Source: Meira nashicola
Lineage: Eukaryota; Basidiomycota; Exobasidiomycetes; Exobasidiales; Brachybasidiaceae
Direction: 5' to 3'
Length of the DNA stretch: 64,000 nucleotides
NCBI GenBank assembly: GCA_001600355.1
Contig: BCJU01000001.1
Location: 3,741,178-3,805,177, forward strand
In this document: positions 41,401-49,809 of the stretch, piece by piece
How positions within the stretch are numbered: the stretch's first letter is position 1
Layout of the letters: each line of letters opens with the position of its first letter
Notes under the pieces: generated by a model
What the model was told of the DNA's origin: nothing
The model's database searches: none
Seen by the model: the letters and a program-made list of their open reading frames with translations, nothing else
Position numbers and translations under genes: made by a program

Positions 41401-41884
41401 AACTGGAAGGCATGGTAGGAGGCGAATTCTCAAGAACAGCAGCACTGCTTGCCAAGATTTTGCTTCTCGAAGATGTGCTGCGAGTTTTAGGAGTAGAAGG
41501 AGGAGAAGTCGGCGATTGTGCAGAAGCGGTATACATGCTATGTCCGGACTCGATGGACACCTTGCTACTCCAAGGTCCGGACGAACTTGATGGTCTTCGA
41601 GAAGCGACGGAAGCGCCTGAAGGTCTTCTATTCCCGGACAAATTTGAAGCTCCTGAAGGACGTCTCCAAGATGATTGACTGAAACTGGCAGGGCTCATGC
41701 CATACATTAAAGTTGCGTCATGATTGCGTGGCGAGCCGGTAGTATTATAGTATTCTTCATCTTTGTCTAATACTTCTTCTTCCGTATCCGCAGGAATGGA
41801 TCTTTGACTCCAAGGAGAATCGCTTCTGCCCTGAGGATTTATGGTCGCTCGAGCGAAGGACCTGCTTCGAGGAACTTCGCTCAT
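35444..41884 (-). CDS. RhoGEF with DH, BAR-like and SH3 regions (Gef1/Tuba-like)
   Basis: A 2146-residue guanine nucleotide exchange factor for a Rho GTPase, probably Cdc42 by analogy with DH-BAR proteins such as fission yeast Gef1 and animal Tuba (inference). The first about 1040 residues are Ser/Pro-rich and disordered. The DH domain starts with NAIRELVETERTYASDL (about 1048), continues after an insert with IIFAHLESTCAFAYELH (about 1250), and includes LLIKPVQRVLKYPLLLRQI, its most conserved helix, ending near 1420. The Ser/Thr/Pro-rich insert of about 170 residues splits DH between its first and second conserved regions. A helical BAR-like region (about 1450-1760) follows, then another disordered part. 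A C-terminal SH3 domain (KALFQCKAM...GWQFVQYKVGDTFRVL...LGWVEKGNF, about 2070-2146) ends the protein. No PH domain is visible. It is divergent from the ELMO gene. Confidence 0.87.
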   Translation of the reverse strand: MSEVPRSRSFARATINPQGRSDSPWSQRSIPADTEEEVLDKDEEYYNTTGSPRNHDATLMYGMSPASFSQSSWRRPSGASNLSGNRRPSGASVASRRPSSSSGPWSSKVSIESGHSMYTASAQSPTSPPSTPKTRSTSSRSKILASSAAVLENSPPTMPSSSPPPHSRNSSFSTDVSLLPRSISPASHQAGKGSILVSTATGQSLLERKRRLAVASGSSAYDDGYTDASSISTMSHQVGQRGSDQASNVSSGESSGTRKHEARRRPATTRDQYVHDQISSGVVSNATDESPTSLKKRLFGGSKKDKTSPKDSAAGSESRFRNLPSPTLQGPFQESRPQPSRAHSYSNRSRPSTAGVMASPSMLVSDSLDYINGGTASYPTNSTRSKSGRRTITESATYPRRQNSESLSELQEAQSGEPTDYGRPKNMQRIGSSAAIETRSSTPKRASLRSVPSESSIKRLQNDSTATQIDRPISRTRANSRGSASVHSIASFGSSNSIPTRTTSLKQGRAAPSSPSLGRATLVSPSSSYKSIPTSPDLLPSTVDTISSSSPIKNSLNKGISAKHSSWRQSSALSTAAAAGPSGASALAAIRASFGEPLGKQHELDQEDGKRVGQPDVSASLSFAALRILEEPDPKSPEQDGGRDATMSKLTGLDADRNVKDSLRTESEMQELLNTSSTLDPRKEPLRPTKSPLRGTLVDRKPTSMMSESGHGFRSVSAPMPNDTRRMTPSNSTTVNYDLSRMDQLSPPRKSIEEMSVVDVMMHNESFSGSPSISNLVNPDRSQTSLRSRENSQSNSSAKAKLSSEKSASAISLLTDEGAEGGNGKGDPKRTLATRYKTLRKVTPPIFNMNFGNKHANKQAEEEEENVSTNIASNLGHVDEHGAFIVPSAPPSSATQAPRKKSIWRLGSSKEEGMSSNSSNLSETLSSSTTKSKLGMSIRGRKSEAPVARPTIRRVFDNPASNDSLSNISLTGDSSQIGDDSKTATPPTGDTTRSFATMQSISNDSLQRQIGVEQSSVGTPGTPQTPSDSLPEDMKRLLRRCNAIRELVETERTYASDLGIVRDLYLGRAKALSGLSTASPLTTPLSSTTTPVFASGLSTPVTMQSLNQSSSSSYVSVKGTPPINHWGTSASRHQTFPEAPLASPAQIQTTSTNASSSGPSNRSSTYTTSSHASSDLSFHWPPNGNSLPGTPSVGPPSTHKSTNASSASPAPSLQQQQQAAKNASVSKIQTSLSGTPVLASEGPLSSRDMRIIFAHLESTCAFAYELHSLLSSSMGSLAREKINIRNGKVSLGPNNHEDDDRIGQLFVTLMPRIEAIFTAYCSRHEASVLRLQELCSQSTKAANYFRECTEVARKSTTAWDLGSLLIKPVQRVLKYPLLLRQIVSLTDKSHPDYTQLNTALVQIEEVADKINRVKRRRDLADLIITGKDRDGKGNSSSPLASIPSSKSKKKGGLLTPRSSNTANPEESMLSIEALDNALENYAELTRDFAALHSRVSIFGRQCGAWSHSLRECYYAQLRMLGCLRKVYNLRITDEGEGGQVEGNQAGQRPAIPSGPEDAVVSAYMEVMKGVINRSWRQMDTEIQTAILPMTNKIERMFEAPRSVMVKRDERENDFARARLTLHQDNGSSKNLDRKALENANGFVALQAQLIDELPIFMRGIQLLLDVGVQAFARLQAGHLDEVRHLTIEFWRTKAGHGDEVEMIGLDGDDSLEVGPSLRNVHPVRAFWDSHRAYSQWSDSLTIARRGSELSTIPSVNYDDLSDSDDDEDDLEEAIAKANATGLLDKPASSSNLSHGLNLRRSSNNSPSTNSNSGHNPAFLTAFNSGRRPSGGGVAGLMRTLSGTFSRDNSSNPSINSPSEELPPMPDGATNMIQMHRAAAAAAAASVAAAQNGSSANGNYKGKSRFSDDPTITVSSMPPSLPSLVFRRDGDTGEGFFVQNSPIDFLDKADHVPAKEPYDLSPAVRPIDLNSNTSPSRVSDHSAGYAANGIEISSDVSNLSIGTDGNTSTRSGSFVSAESVRTRMPSRENSADRLHLSKIAEVGGNGLTSSGSGQFTPSHRQQSSQSSQRQKMKALFQCKAMRDGPEHFNQDDKHLGWQFVQYKVGDTFRVLSKDTSSFPNQTLLFGRSDINGQLGWVEKGNFSDEDE

Positions 41885-42231
41885 ATTCGATTGGAATACG
41901 TTTTGGCGAAATTGAGGTACTCAATTGATGCTCTCCATTTCGAAATTAGTCGGATGAAGTGCTGTCCAAGCTCGTCGATTGAGCGAAAATAGCTGGAGGT
42001 ATAGGAGTTTTGCGTTTGTATCCCTAGAAGTAAGGTGCTAAATAAGTCAGAATACCTCAAAGATATTGATGATGAGAGTCAAAACGATCAGATCGCATTT
42101 ACACATAGGAATAAGCTTTAGGTCTGAATGTATGCATCATAAGTAGTGATATGCAGCAGATTGACACATATTGAAGAATTATCGGGCACTTGAGCCCACG
42201 CCGACGACGAAATGTACAAGCAAGGGTAAGG

Positions 42232-42247
42232 AGCGCAGCGCAGCGCA
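42232..42247. repeat. Two-core GCGC element in the RhoGEF/ELMO promoter
   Basis: AGCGCAGCGCAGCGCA contains two overlapping GCGCAGCGC cores, like the copies at 11935 and 16075. Single cores follow at 42541 and 42852. Confidence 0.6.
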
Positions 42248-42540
42248 TATGTACTCACGCTTCAAAATCAAGTCAATTTCACCGGAGACTCTTAAAGCAA
42301 CAAATGTACATTCAGTACAACCTAAACTTAATGTTCAGCTTGTCTGTGCGTGTACCAAGATCATAGGTATATACATGTGTAGTCTATGTATATGTTACAT
42401 GTTATTTTTTGTTTTTGTTTGGAGCATCCAAAGGTACATTCCGAAAGAATATCGGATTAGATGCTGGTCCGGCTGCTCTTTATGCAAAATTAAACACCGC
42501 GCAACGCAATACCAAGACGAAACTCCTATATCCCCGCTTT

Positions 42541-42549
42541 GCGCTGCGC
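42541..42549. repeat. Copy of the GCGCTGCGC element
   Basis: Single GCGCTGCGC core in the divergent RhoGEF/ELMO spacer. Confidence 0.5.
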
Positions 42550-42851
42550 TTGAGAAGTGCACCCTTTTTTTTTGTGTTCTTTCACTTCGCTTCGTTTCTT
42601 TTGCCTGTTGTTATTTCCTTACGCGATTCTATGCAACATCTTTAAAACCTTAATTATGATGATCGACATTGTTTTCATGATATAAGAAAGGAAGAGAAGA
42701 GACGCAAATCATCAGCTTTAAGCATTCTCCGCATTAGGTCATGTGTGTTGTTAAAGACATTGTTTCTTTTTTTGTCAGCGTGTGTGAATGACCCAAAATG
42801 CCATAAAGTATAGAAAACAGACAACTTACTCGATTTCATTTTAAACCTAGA

Positions 42852-42860
42852 GCGCTGCGC
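42852..42860. repeat. Copy of the GCGCTGCGC element
   Basis: Single GCGCTGCGC core about 170 bp upstream of the ELMO start codon. Confidence 0.5.
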
Positions 42861-43024
42861 CAGTGTAGCCAGCGTGGACACACGAACACAAATACAAGGC
42901 ACAGGACGAGCATCAACTCTTTTAGCGTGTTACGCCCAATTTTAGCTTCATTGAGTTGGAAGTGTCGTTTAAGATCCTAATTTACATTCTTAATTATTAC
43001 CATATCCTTTATGCTTTTTTAGCA

Positions 43025-45484
43025 ATGACAACGGCAAGTATGGCATCTATACCCGGATCACGAGCAAGTGGTCGATCTTTTGGCGATGTCAGCCTTCCTG
43101 GAACTTCAAACGGTAGTCGAATTAATACGGTAACCTACAAAAATGCAACTATCAAAGCAATGATCGATCCTAGCTTACGTGTTAGCGATGTGATCAGACA
43201 ATTATGTGCAAATGCTCATTTAGGTGTACAAGAACCACCAGCTTTATTCGCACTTCGAGATGAGACGGATGATGAGCTAATTGATGATACGAATATGTCA
43301 CGCAAGATTGAAGCCGGAAGGAACTTTAAATTATGTTCTTCACCAACAATAGAAGCCGTAGAAGTAGTCGACAAATTATCATCGAGAGATGAGCGAATTT
43401 TGAAGATGGCAACTCATTCTCTTCAGAAATTGATTAGAGAAAAGCCTTTTAGCAACGAATTTCTTAAAAGAGGAGGTTTCGAAGAATTAATGAATATCAT
43501 CATGTCACTCGATGGAGGTAATACACTTGCATACACTTTGACAAGCGTGCAAAATTTAATCGAATCATGCGATGAAGGTTGGGAAACGCTCGATTCGGAA
43601 TTCATACGAAAGGTTGTCAATATTCTCACCACACAAGAACGAATTAATGTGTGCAGACCAGCAACGGCTATTCTGAAAAAGCTCGTTGTTAGTGGACCGC
43701 AAGATGCGCCGATCGAACAGGGAAATATCGTAGGCGATACCGATTTAGATCAAAATACAGATCAAGGAAATGCAATGCAAAGAGCTACCAGTCAAGAAGC
43801 TCGAAAGACAAGGGGCGAAATTCCAAGTACATATCGTTATGGATTCGATGTCATTTATGCCGAAATACGAAAAGAGCCAACGTTTTTGCAAACTCTCACC
43901 CAACGATTGAGCAGTGCCGACACAACGTTGTGTATGTACAGTCTCAGCTTGATCAACAGCTTGATGAGAAATGCCTCTGATACGCTTTTTGATGCATTCA
44001 CATCCGAATTGGAGAGATTGGGCGTATCAAAAGCAGTAGCTAGATTGATGGATTCAACTCGAGGTGACGAATTAGCTAGCTCGATATTGGAATATCAAAT
44101 GAACGTAATAAGGGTTGCTCATCATCGGATGAGGACCTTAGTTACGCCCACCGATAAGAGGCATGTAGGAGCATTGTCCTACATCTGGTTGCAAGCACGC
44201 ATACCAGAATTGACCCAAGAGGAAGAAGAAGGAGGAACAATCGTAAAGTATAAATGGAGAAGGTTAGGATTTGAGAATGAAAATGTAGCCAAAGATTTCG
44301 CAAGGGCCGGTTGGTTAGGTTTGGAATGCTGTGAACATTTCGTTCGCACTGATCCGGAACAATATGCTAAAATCATTCTAGAGCAAATCAATCGACCCGA
44401 ACAGAGACGGTGCCCTTGGGGAGCAGCATCGTTAGAGGTGGTTGAAATTCTTGCAGATCATTATGATATTGCATCTGGCTATAGCACTGCTACACAATTT
44501 CAACCTCTACTGCTATCTTTCACCCGTCTTCATTATCTCGCACTTCGCTTCTTCTTACGGATGTGGTCAGAAAGCGGTGCTTCTATTAGCGATTTTGGCA
44601 GAGTGAGCGCATTGGTTCGCTCTCAAGTGAAAGAAGCTTTGCGTGATGAATCTTCAAAGTCGATGTTAGAGGTGGAATCCGATTTCTTGGAATCGGCTTA
44701 TCGTGATGTTCGGGACAGGCAAATGCGTGAACTTGAGGTTGGAGATGATTTTTCAAACAAGACGAGTATTCGTAATTTGAGAGGAAGAATGTATCGAGAG
44801 AGCTATGAATTTGTTCGTCAACAAAGAATTCAATGTCTATTGGAAGGTGCATGGTTCCGTAATCCAGCAAGTAATGCAACATTTAGTATGGTCGGTGGAC
44901 CTACGCGAAATGTAAAGGGCTCATTGACCATGGGAGCGAATGGAATTGCGTCCAGTCGACCATATCGATTTTATCGATTGAGTCCAAACAAGAAATATCT
45001 CTATTTCTGTGAAGCTTCTGAGAAGGTCCCAATCAGGAGCGGTTTAGACGATCTACCGGAAAGGATCGATTTAAGTCTAGTGAGAGATATTCTCATTCAT
45101 TCAACAGCTCAAAATGTCAATTCAGAAGGAAATAATGCTGTTCTCAATGGTGGTACAATTGCAACAAATAATGGCATGATCAATGTCAATGAAGCAAATA
45201 ATAATCTGGCTTTCAGTCTTTTGAGAGCTCCAGATGTTAGCCTTGCAGACTTTGTTGCTTTGAATACTAGTCAATTCAGCGAATGGACGGATGGATTGAG
45301 CATGTTAAGCACAGAAGGTGGATTGGTCAACACACGTGAGACGGCTGAATTTATACAAATTTTGACCGATATTGGTGTCAAGGTGAAATTGTTAGACGTG
45401 ACAGGAGAGCAGGTTGAATTACCATCTGCAGTCGCACCCCCACATTTGCCTTCATCAACTTCATTCTTCTTTGCAGATTTGTAG
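43025..45484 (+). CDS. ELMO/CED-12-family protein
   Basis: An 819-residue ELMO-type scaffold from the first ATG at 43025. In known systems ELMO binds a DOCK-family exchange factor and activates Rac. The N-terminal half is armadillo-like (SLQKLIREKPFSNEFLKRGGFEEL; TLCMYSLSLINSLMRNASD). The ELMO domain is at about 420-540 (AGWLGLECCEHFVRTDPEQY; WGAASLEVVEILADHYD; RLHYLALRFFLRMWSESG). A PH-like region follows at about 600-780 (QCLLEGAWFRNP; YRFYRLSPNKKYLYFCEAS). The last residues contain a Pro-rich AVAPPHLPSS stretch, comparable in place to the SH3-binding tail of animal ELMO1. Domain order and length fit the family. The DOCK partner is not in this window, but a RhoGEF is transcribed divergently next door. 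Confidence 0.9.
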   Translation: MTTASMASIPGSRASGRSFGDVSLPGTSNGSRINTVTYKNATIKAMIDPSLRVSDVIRQLCANAHLGVQEPPALFALRDETDDELIDDTNMSRKIEAGRNFKLCSSPTIEAVEVVDKLSSRDERILKMATHSLQKLIREKPFSNEFLKRGGFEELMNIIMSLDGGNTLAYTLTSVQNLIESCDEGWETLDSEFIRKVVNILTTQERINVCRPATAILKKLVVSGPQDAPIEQGNIVGDTDLDQNTDQGNAMQRATSQEARKTRGEIPSTYRYGFDVIYAEIRKEPTFLQTLTQRLSSADTTLCMYSLSLINSLMRNASDTLFDAFTSELERLGVSKAVARLMDSTRGDELASSILEYQMNVIRVAHHRMRTLVTPTDKRHVGALSYIWLQARIPELTQEEEEGGTIVKYKWRRLGFENENVAKDFARAGWLGLECCEHFVRTDPEQYAKIILEQINRPEQRRCPWGAASLEVVEILADHYDIASGYSTATQFQPLLLSFTRLHYLALRFFLRMWSESGASISDFGRVSALVRSQVKEALRDESSKSMLEVESDFLESAYRDVRDRQMRELEVGDDFSNKTSIRNLRGRMYRESYEFVRQQRIQCLLEGAWFRNPASNATFSMVGGPTRNVKGSLTMGANGIASSRPYRFYRLSPNKKYLYFCEASEKVPIRSGLDDLPERIDLSLVRDILIHSTAQNVNSEGNNAVLNGGTIATNNGMINVNEANNNLAFSLLRAPDVSLADFVALNTSQFSEWTDGLSMLSTEGGLVNTRETAEFIQILTDIGVKVKLLDVTGEQVELPSAVAPPHLPSSTSFFFADL

Positions 45485-46952
45485 ATAATAGACAATGAAT
45501 AAGAGATATATCACATCTTCTGACGTGAGTCTAGATCTTTGTTGATGTGCCTGCATAAGACCTAAAGGGGAAAGAGGACTTTGAAAATTGTCATTTGTTG
45601 CCCTGATTTAGCGCGTACTTTTTGCTCAAATATTTGGAGAAGAGGCACTTTGCCTCTCTTGCTAAGTATATGTATCCCCTTTGTTCTTTCTTTGCTGGAA
45701 AAGTGCCTTAAATCGAATGCGGTTTTGTATTCCGTGATCGGCTTGAATTTCGGAACCGCGAACAAGAATTCTGTTACAGAAAAAGATAGAATGAAGACCA
45801 GTTGTTGATCTATCAAAGTAATCGTATACGATGATAACCAGATGACTCTTCTTGCTTTTAAATTTCTTTTCCTCTAGGAAGCGAAAAATGTTCTCTGAAT
45901 GTTCAAGTGTAATCATCATTCAGGCACATACGTCTGTATATATGTACATGTTCTGCCTGTAAACGTCTCGGCAGTAAAGCGTCCGAGGAAAGAAAGGTGG
46001 AATGCGTTTTGTTTAAATCTGCCGACAGGCTAATAAAAAAAAGTGAAGACAGGTTAGAAAGATGAAATTGGGCTCTAGGACTGTAATGGTCCGCATACGC
46101 GCTGCGCTACTGAAAAAGTTTAATATACGGAAGCAGTAAAAATAAAACAAAAATAAAAAACGCGTTCGAGAGCACGGCCATAGAAGCAGAACAAAATTAC
46201 TACTGCACAGCAAAAAGATGCAAGGTTCATAAGCGCCCTCTCTCTCAAGAAACACAAAAACACACTACTACGCATAGGGCCAAAACAACACTATTGTGTG
46301 TTAGATCGATCGGATGTTTGTAGGATGTATAATATCTAGTAGTAAAAATGAATATTAAAGCCATCATCCTCTTATTCAACTTTTGATTGATACGACCATA
46401 TCGATCTTTTAGCCAAGAGAAGGCTTTCTAAACGGGCTATCAAGCGTAATCTCCTAAATGGTGGTCAATTCAGCCCCGAAAATCCAATAAGAACGCATAC
46501 AAGAAGGGGAAAACGGAAAAGACTCCTTTGGTGATTGTGCAAACTAACGCCCTCAAAAAAATCAAATAACACTTCATAACTTTTTGAAATCAGTCAGAGA
46601 CTACAAGCATTAAAACACAAACGTTTTGGCTGAGTTCCTCTTTCGGATTTCCGTTTTCCTTTTCTTCCCATCTCAACAACCACAGCTCCGTTCCAAAACA
46701 ACAAAACAAAGGCGCTCAAACTTTTGTTTCAAAGAGGACAGCAGAAGCACTGTTGATTAACACTTCACCAAACAAACATTTGAGCGAGAACCCTGCTTTT
46801 TACTCTGCTTTTTTTTTATATGCACAATTTACAACTCGATTCGAACAGCAGAAATTGAATCATCCGATCGAAATCAGTGATACATTCAAGTTTACCTAGC
46901 GATTTCATCCAGCAAACATTCACCTTGTGAGCATCTGATTATATTTGACGCC
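45485..46952. other. Intergenic region upstream of the G-alpha gene
   Basis: About 1.47 kb without a supported gene. The left part should hold the 3' end of ELMO; the right part (about 46560-46950) is A/C- and T-rich and probably the G-alpha leader. One GCGC element is at 46099-46107 and a TGTACAT at 45943. I saw no Ustilago-type pheromone response element (ACAAAGGGA), only ACAAAGGCG near 46706. Confidence 0.45.
46099..46107. repeat. Copy of the GCGCTGCGC element
   Basis: GCGCTGCGC preceded by ACGC, as in the copies at 2717 and 25396. It is 850 bp upstream of the G-alpha start. Confidence 0.5.
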
Positions 46953-48017
46953 ATGGGTGCTTGTATGTCCACATCGGAGGAAAAGGAGGCAAGGGATAGG
47001 AGTGTGATGATCGACAAGCAGCTAGAGGATGAAAGTCGGCGATTCAAGAAAGAATGCAAAATTCTCCTATTAGGAGCGGGTGAATCGGGGAAGTCAACAA
47101 TTGTCAAACAGATGAAAATTATTCATCAAAATGGATACAATCATGAAGAATTGATGGTCTACAGACTAACAGTGATCAAAAATTTGGTAGATTCTGCACA
47201 AGCACTAGTCTTGGCACTACGGAAGTTCACTCTAGAACCAGAAATTGAAGAGAATCGAGCCAATGCAGAAAAGATCTTACAATATCGCGTCGAAGCAGAT
47301 CCCAGCACAACTCTAGACCCCTCCATGGGAGCGGCTATTGAGGCTCTATGGAACGATCCAACAGCAAGCCAGGCGATGGAAAGAAGCAGCGAATTCTACA
47401 TGATGGACAGTGCACCATACTTCTTTGGCGAAACAAAGAGAATCGCTTCTCCAAACTTTATACCAAACGAACATGATGTTCTACGTGCACGTTCAAAGAC
47501 TACTGGAATATCGGAAACGAGATTTAGCATGGGACAACTGTCCATTCACTTATTTGACGTAGGAGGGCAAAGAAGTGAACGTAAGAAATGGATTCACTGT
47601 TTTGAGGCGGTTACAAGTATCATTTTTTGCGTTGCACTGAGCGAATACGATCAAGTTCTGTTGGAAGAAAGTGGTCAAAATCGAATGGCAGAAAGTTTGG
47701 TATTATTTGAAAGTGTTGTGAATAGTCGTTGGTTCACAAGGACAAGTATTATTCTATTTTTGAACAAGATTGATATCTTTAAGCAAAAGATACCAAGGAT
47801 ACCTCTTTCGAACTTCTTTGAAGAGTATACAGGCGGCAATGATATCAACAAAGCGGCCAAATACATTTTGTGGAGGTTCACACAAACGAATCGAGCCAAA
47901 TTGAGTATTTATCCACATCTTACACAAGCTACAGATACGAGCAATATAAGACTCGTTTTTGCTGCAGTGAAAGAAACAATCTTGCAAAATGCTTTAAAGG
48001 ATTCTGGTATTTTGTGA
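46953..48017 (+). CDS. GPA3: Heterotrimeric G-protein alpha subunit, Gpa3-type
   Basis: A 354-residue, intronless G-alpha with all nucleotide-binding motifs: GAGESGKST (G1, about 41-49), [11 protein letters not shown] with the switch I Thr, DVGGQ (Asp202-Gln206), NKID (Asn271-Asp274) and TQATDT (G5, usually TCAT). The N-terminus MGACMS provides Gly2 for myristoylation and Cys4 for palmitoylation. The C-terminus is KDSGIL, without the Cys four residues from the end that marks Gi/Gpa1-type proteins. Segments such as [18 protein letters not shown] and [16 protein letters not shown] match the fungal group III G-alpha (Ustilago Gpa3, yeast Gpa2 function), which stimulates adenylate cyclase and cAMP/PKA signalling. 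The subgroup is a confident inference from these blocks. No receptor or G-beta/gamma gene is in the window. Confidence 0.95.
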   Translation: MGACMSTSEEKEARDRSVMIDKQLEDESRRFKKECKILLLGAGESGKSTIVKQMKIIHQNGYNHEELMVYRLTVIKNLVDSAQALVLALRKFTLEPEIEENRANAEKILQYRVEADPSTTLDPSMGAAIEALWNDPTASQAMERSSEFYMMDSAPYFFGETKRIASPNFIPNEHDVLRARSKTTGISETRFSMGQLSIHLFDVGGQRSERKKWIHCFEAVTSIIFCVALSEYDQVLLEESGQNRMAESLVLFESVVNSRWFTRTSIILFLNKIDIFKQKIPRIPLSNFFEEYTGGNDINKAAKYILWRFTQTNRAKLSIYPHLTQATDTSNIRLVFAAVKETILQNALKDSGIL

Positions 48018-48689
48018 TGCGGACAATGAATATATCAATCAGATACATTAATCTGTCAGCTTAAAAGGACGATCCGTTGCACCATATACCCCTTCCTCTG
48101 ATCTATTGCGGCAGTCTCACATATTGAGGAACTATGCATTATCATGGTCTCCTTCCAAATGCGACAAATGGCTAAATTATCGAGTTCTCAATTCATGCCC
48201 CCTACAAAAAGTACAATGGCCTTTTATCAAATTCGTGCAAAACTGTTGCTTCGGTCGCTAAAAATCTGACTTTCATCTTTCTCATAAAATTCCATCATCT
48301 CTCTCTCTCTCTCTTTCTTTTCTCAATCACACGCTGTACTTTTGGCTGGTAACGCTCTACGAAGCTATAATTTGCCCTTGTCACCTTAATATATCACGTC
48401 ATTAAAACAATTTTCAGCAGCAGTGAAAGGCAGATTTGGTGATATTCGATTGAATCGGTGAGAGGGCTTGTGGCTTTGCCATCATGATGGGATTCGTTTG
48501 TGATGTTTTGCTGAGATGTAGATAGGATCGTATTGTGGAGTGAAATCGTGCTATTCGTTAGTATATTTTCCAAGGAAGATCGAATGATATATTTTGTTGC
48601 CGCCCAGAAGGCGACTTCAGCTTTCAAGCATTAAATTGCGTAAAATCAACTCGGCTGAGAAACGCCTTGGTAATTATTAAAGCCTTTTA

Positions 48690-48893
48690 GGCTAGAAGGC
48701 GTCTGCAAAGTGTATTTAGATTAATCCTTTCGGAAAATATCAGAGAAAAGTTCATTATATTCTTCATTATTAACTATAATGAGTATAGAAAAGAGGTACC
48801 TTTAAAGGTTAAATTAATTTGCCATCTAGGCTAATAGGCGGCTGATAGGCGTTTAAAAGCCTTCATTTGATTACTCCTCTTGGCTAGTAGGCG
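48690..48893 (+). repeat. Array of GGCTRRNAGGCG boxes
   Basis: Four 12-bp copies fit GGCTRRNAGGCG in 204 bp, at 48690-48701, 48829-48840, 48840-48851 (overlapping the previous by one base) and 48882-48893, all in the same orientation. A fifth, weaker copy is at 48602-48613. Spacing is irregular, so they look like binding sites and not like a tandem repeat. Confidence 0.65.
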
Positions 48894-48976
48894 TTTTATA
48901 AGACTTCTTAACCTTAGTCTCTCTTAGCTGAGGTTACTGAAGGTTATCATGACCGTAGAGAAGACTAAAAAGAAGA

Positions 48977-48983
48977 TATAAAG
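48977..48983 (+). promoter_or_regulatory. TATA box of the secreted-peptide gene
   Basis: TATAAAG about 150 nt before the ATG at 49133 and 84 nt after the last GGCTRRNAGGCG box, followed by a CT-rich tract. Position and context support a core promoter here. Confidence 0.55.
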
Positions 48984-49132
48984 AGGCTCGTCTTTCTTCT
49001 ACACCAATACCTTCTCCTCATCCAATCCTCTCTCTTCTCTTCTATTCTTTTGTGCTGGTCACTTAAGTATCATTATCTTCTCAAGCTTTTCAATCTCTAC
49101 ATTCAACTTTTATCTTTTTTTTTATCATAAAG

Positions 49133-49338
49133 ATGATGTTTTTAAAGAATTTCTCTATCGTGGTTATTTCCATGCTAATGATCAACACCATTGCAGTAAG
49201 TATCATTTTTTACTCATCTCTTTTGATTATAGCTAACATAAAATCATTTCTTTTAAGTTACCTATTTCTCCTAACTCAGAGATCCATAAAGACGAGCCTA
49301 TCTTAAATCAAAGGTCGCTTGACACTATCTTGGTTTAA
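49133..49338 (+). CDS. Tiny secreted peptide (two exons), possibly frameshifted
   Basis: A 47-residue predicted secreted peptide. Exons are 49133-49195 and 49258-49338. The 62-nt intron is textbook: GTAAGT donor, GCTAAC branch site near 49232, TTTTAAG acceptor, phase 0. Exon 1 encodes MMFLKNFSIVVISMLMINTI, almost the whole signal peptide, and cleavage is likely just after the junction. The rest is short and acidic to neutral, with no Cys and no CAAX end, so it is not a lipopeptide pheromone precursor. Oddly, another frame is open from 49323 to the TAA at 49475 and reads like protein (NTLGPPVTVDGVTINQSAVQ). A one-base difference near 49331-49334 would fuse the two into a secreted protein of about 90 residues. 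So this may be a short peptide, a frameshifted gene or a sequencing error. A TATA box and five repeated promoter boxes support expression. Function unknown. Confidence 0.5.
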
Positions 49339-49475
49339 GCGGAAACACTGTGGTAATCTTTTTAGTAAATACGCTTGGACCTCCTGTGACTGTGGATGGT
49401 GTCACGATTAATCAGAGTGCAGTTCAAGAATTCTCAAGACAAGCTTTACAAACTATTCATACTTTCTTTTCATAA
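49323..49475 (+). pseudogene. Possible out-of-frame 3' part of the secreted-peptide gene
   Basis: A 50-codon open stretch in the frame shifted by minus one from the peptide gene, ending FSRQALQTIHTFFS then TAA at 49473-49475. It begins right after an in-frame TGA, so it has no start of its own. An intron linking the two frames would have to be 33 nt or use a poor donor, so a frameshift (real or artefact) explains it better. Confidence 0.35.
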
Positions 49476-49809
49476 TCCTATCAATCAATATCATCCTTCC
49501 CCAAAGTAAGCCGAATCTGAACAAGCAATGATATGACTGCTAATTCAGCGTCTTACAATATTTTGACTAAGTAGCGCTAGAAAGCACCTGTCTAAACGCA
49601 TCACATATACACGGTAAAGTGAGATAATGATTTCATTGCTGTTCTCATACATTCTCCTCTCTTCCCTCCGTCTATTGTTTTTTATTTGCCTCCCAAAAAG
49701 GGGGCAAGATACTGCATGGACGATTAAGCTACATAAATTCTTAAGTGATTTCTTCCTTACTCCTCTTCACATATTCCAATTTTTCTCCCTTCTCATAACA
49801 CTGCACACG
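49476..49809. terminator. 3' region between the peptide gene and the bZIP gene
   Basis: 334 bp between facing genes, T- and C-rich on the plus strand, with no gene or clear repeat. It should contain the 3' ends of both transcripts. Confidence 0.35.

Larger units (their letters stand above)
41885..43024. promoter_or_regulatory. Shared divergent promoter region, RhoGEF / ELMO
   Basis: 1.14 kb between the start codons of two Rho-GTPase pathway genes. It holds three GCGC elements (42232-42247, 42541-42550, 42852-42860), the densest cluster in the window. The ELMO start at 43025 is two bases after a TTTTTTAG, which could be the acceptor of a 5'-UTR intron of about 60 nt, though the donor (GTGTCG at 42962) is weak. 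A 160-codon open frame at 42171-42653 is Cys-rich and random-looking and is not called. Confidence 0.45.
48018..49132. promoter_or_regulatory. Promoter region of the tiny secreted-peptide gene
   Basis: After the G-alpha 3' end and a short (TC)n tract at 48298-48312, this region carries five related boxes on the plus strand. They are GCCCAGAAGGCG at 48602, GGCTAGAAGGCG at 48690, GGCTAATAGGCG at 48829, GGCTGATAGGCG at 48840 and GGCTAGTAGGCG at 48882. A TATA box (TATAAAG, 48977-48983) and a CT-rich leader come next, then the ATG at 49133. This is the arrangement expected of a regulated promoter. Confidence 0.6.

Noticed and set aside
42171..42653. 160-codon open frame in the RhoGEF/ELMO spacer
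   Set aside because: Random-looking Cys/Phe-rich composition, no plausible promoter or family, and it spans a GCGC element; treated as chance.
2742..45949. TGTACAT and TGCATG motifs spread through spacers (for example 2742, 8306, 15668, 15685, 15888, 42305, 45943)
   Set aside because: Counts are only slightly above what AT-rich spacer DNA would give for such short motifs.
49133..49338. Mating pheromone precursor next to the G-alpha gene
   Set aside because: The peptide has a secretory signal and no C-terminal CAAX box, and no receptor gene is nearby. Basidiomycete lipopeptide pheromones lack a signal peptide and end in CAAX.
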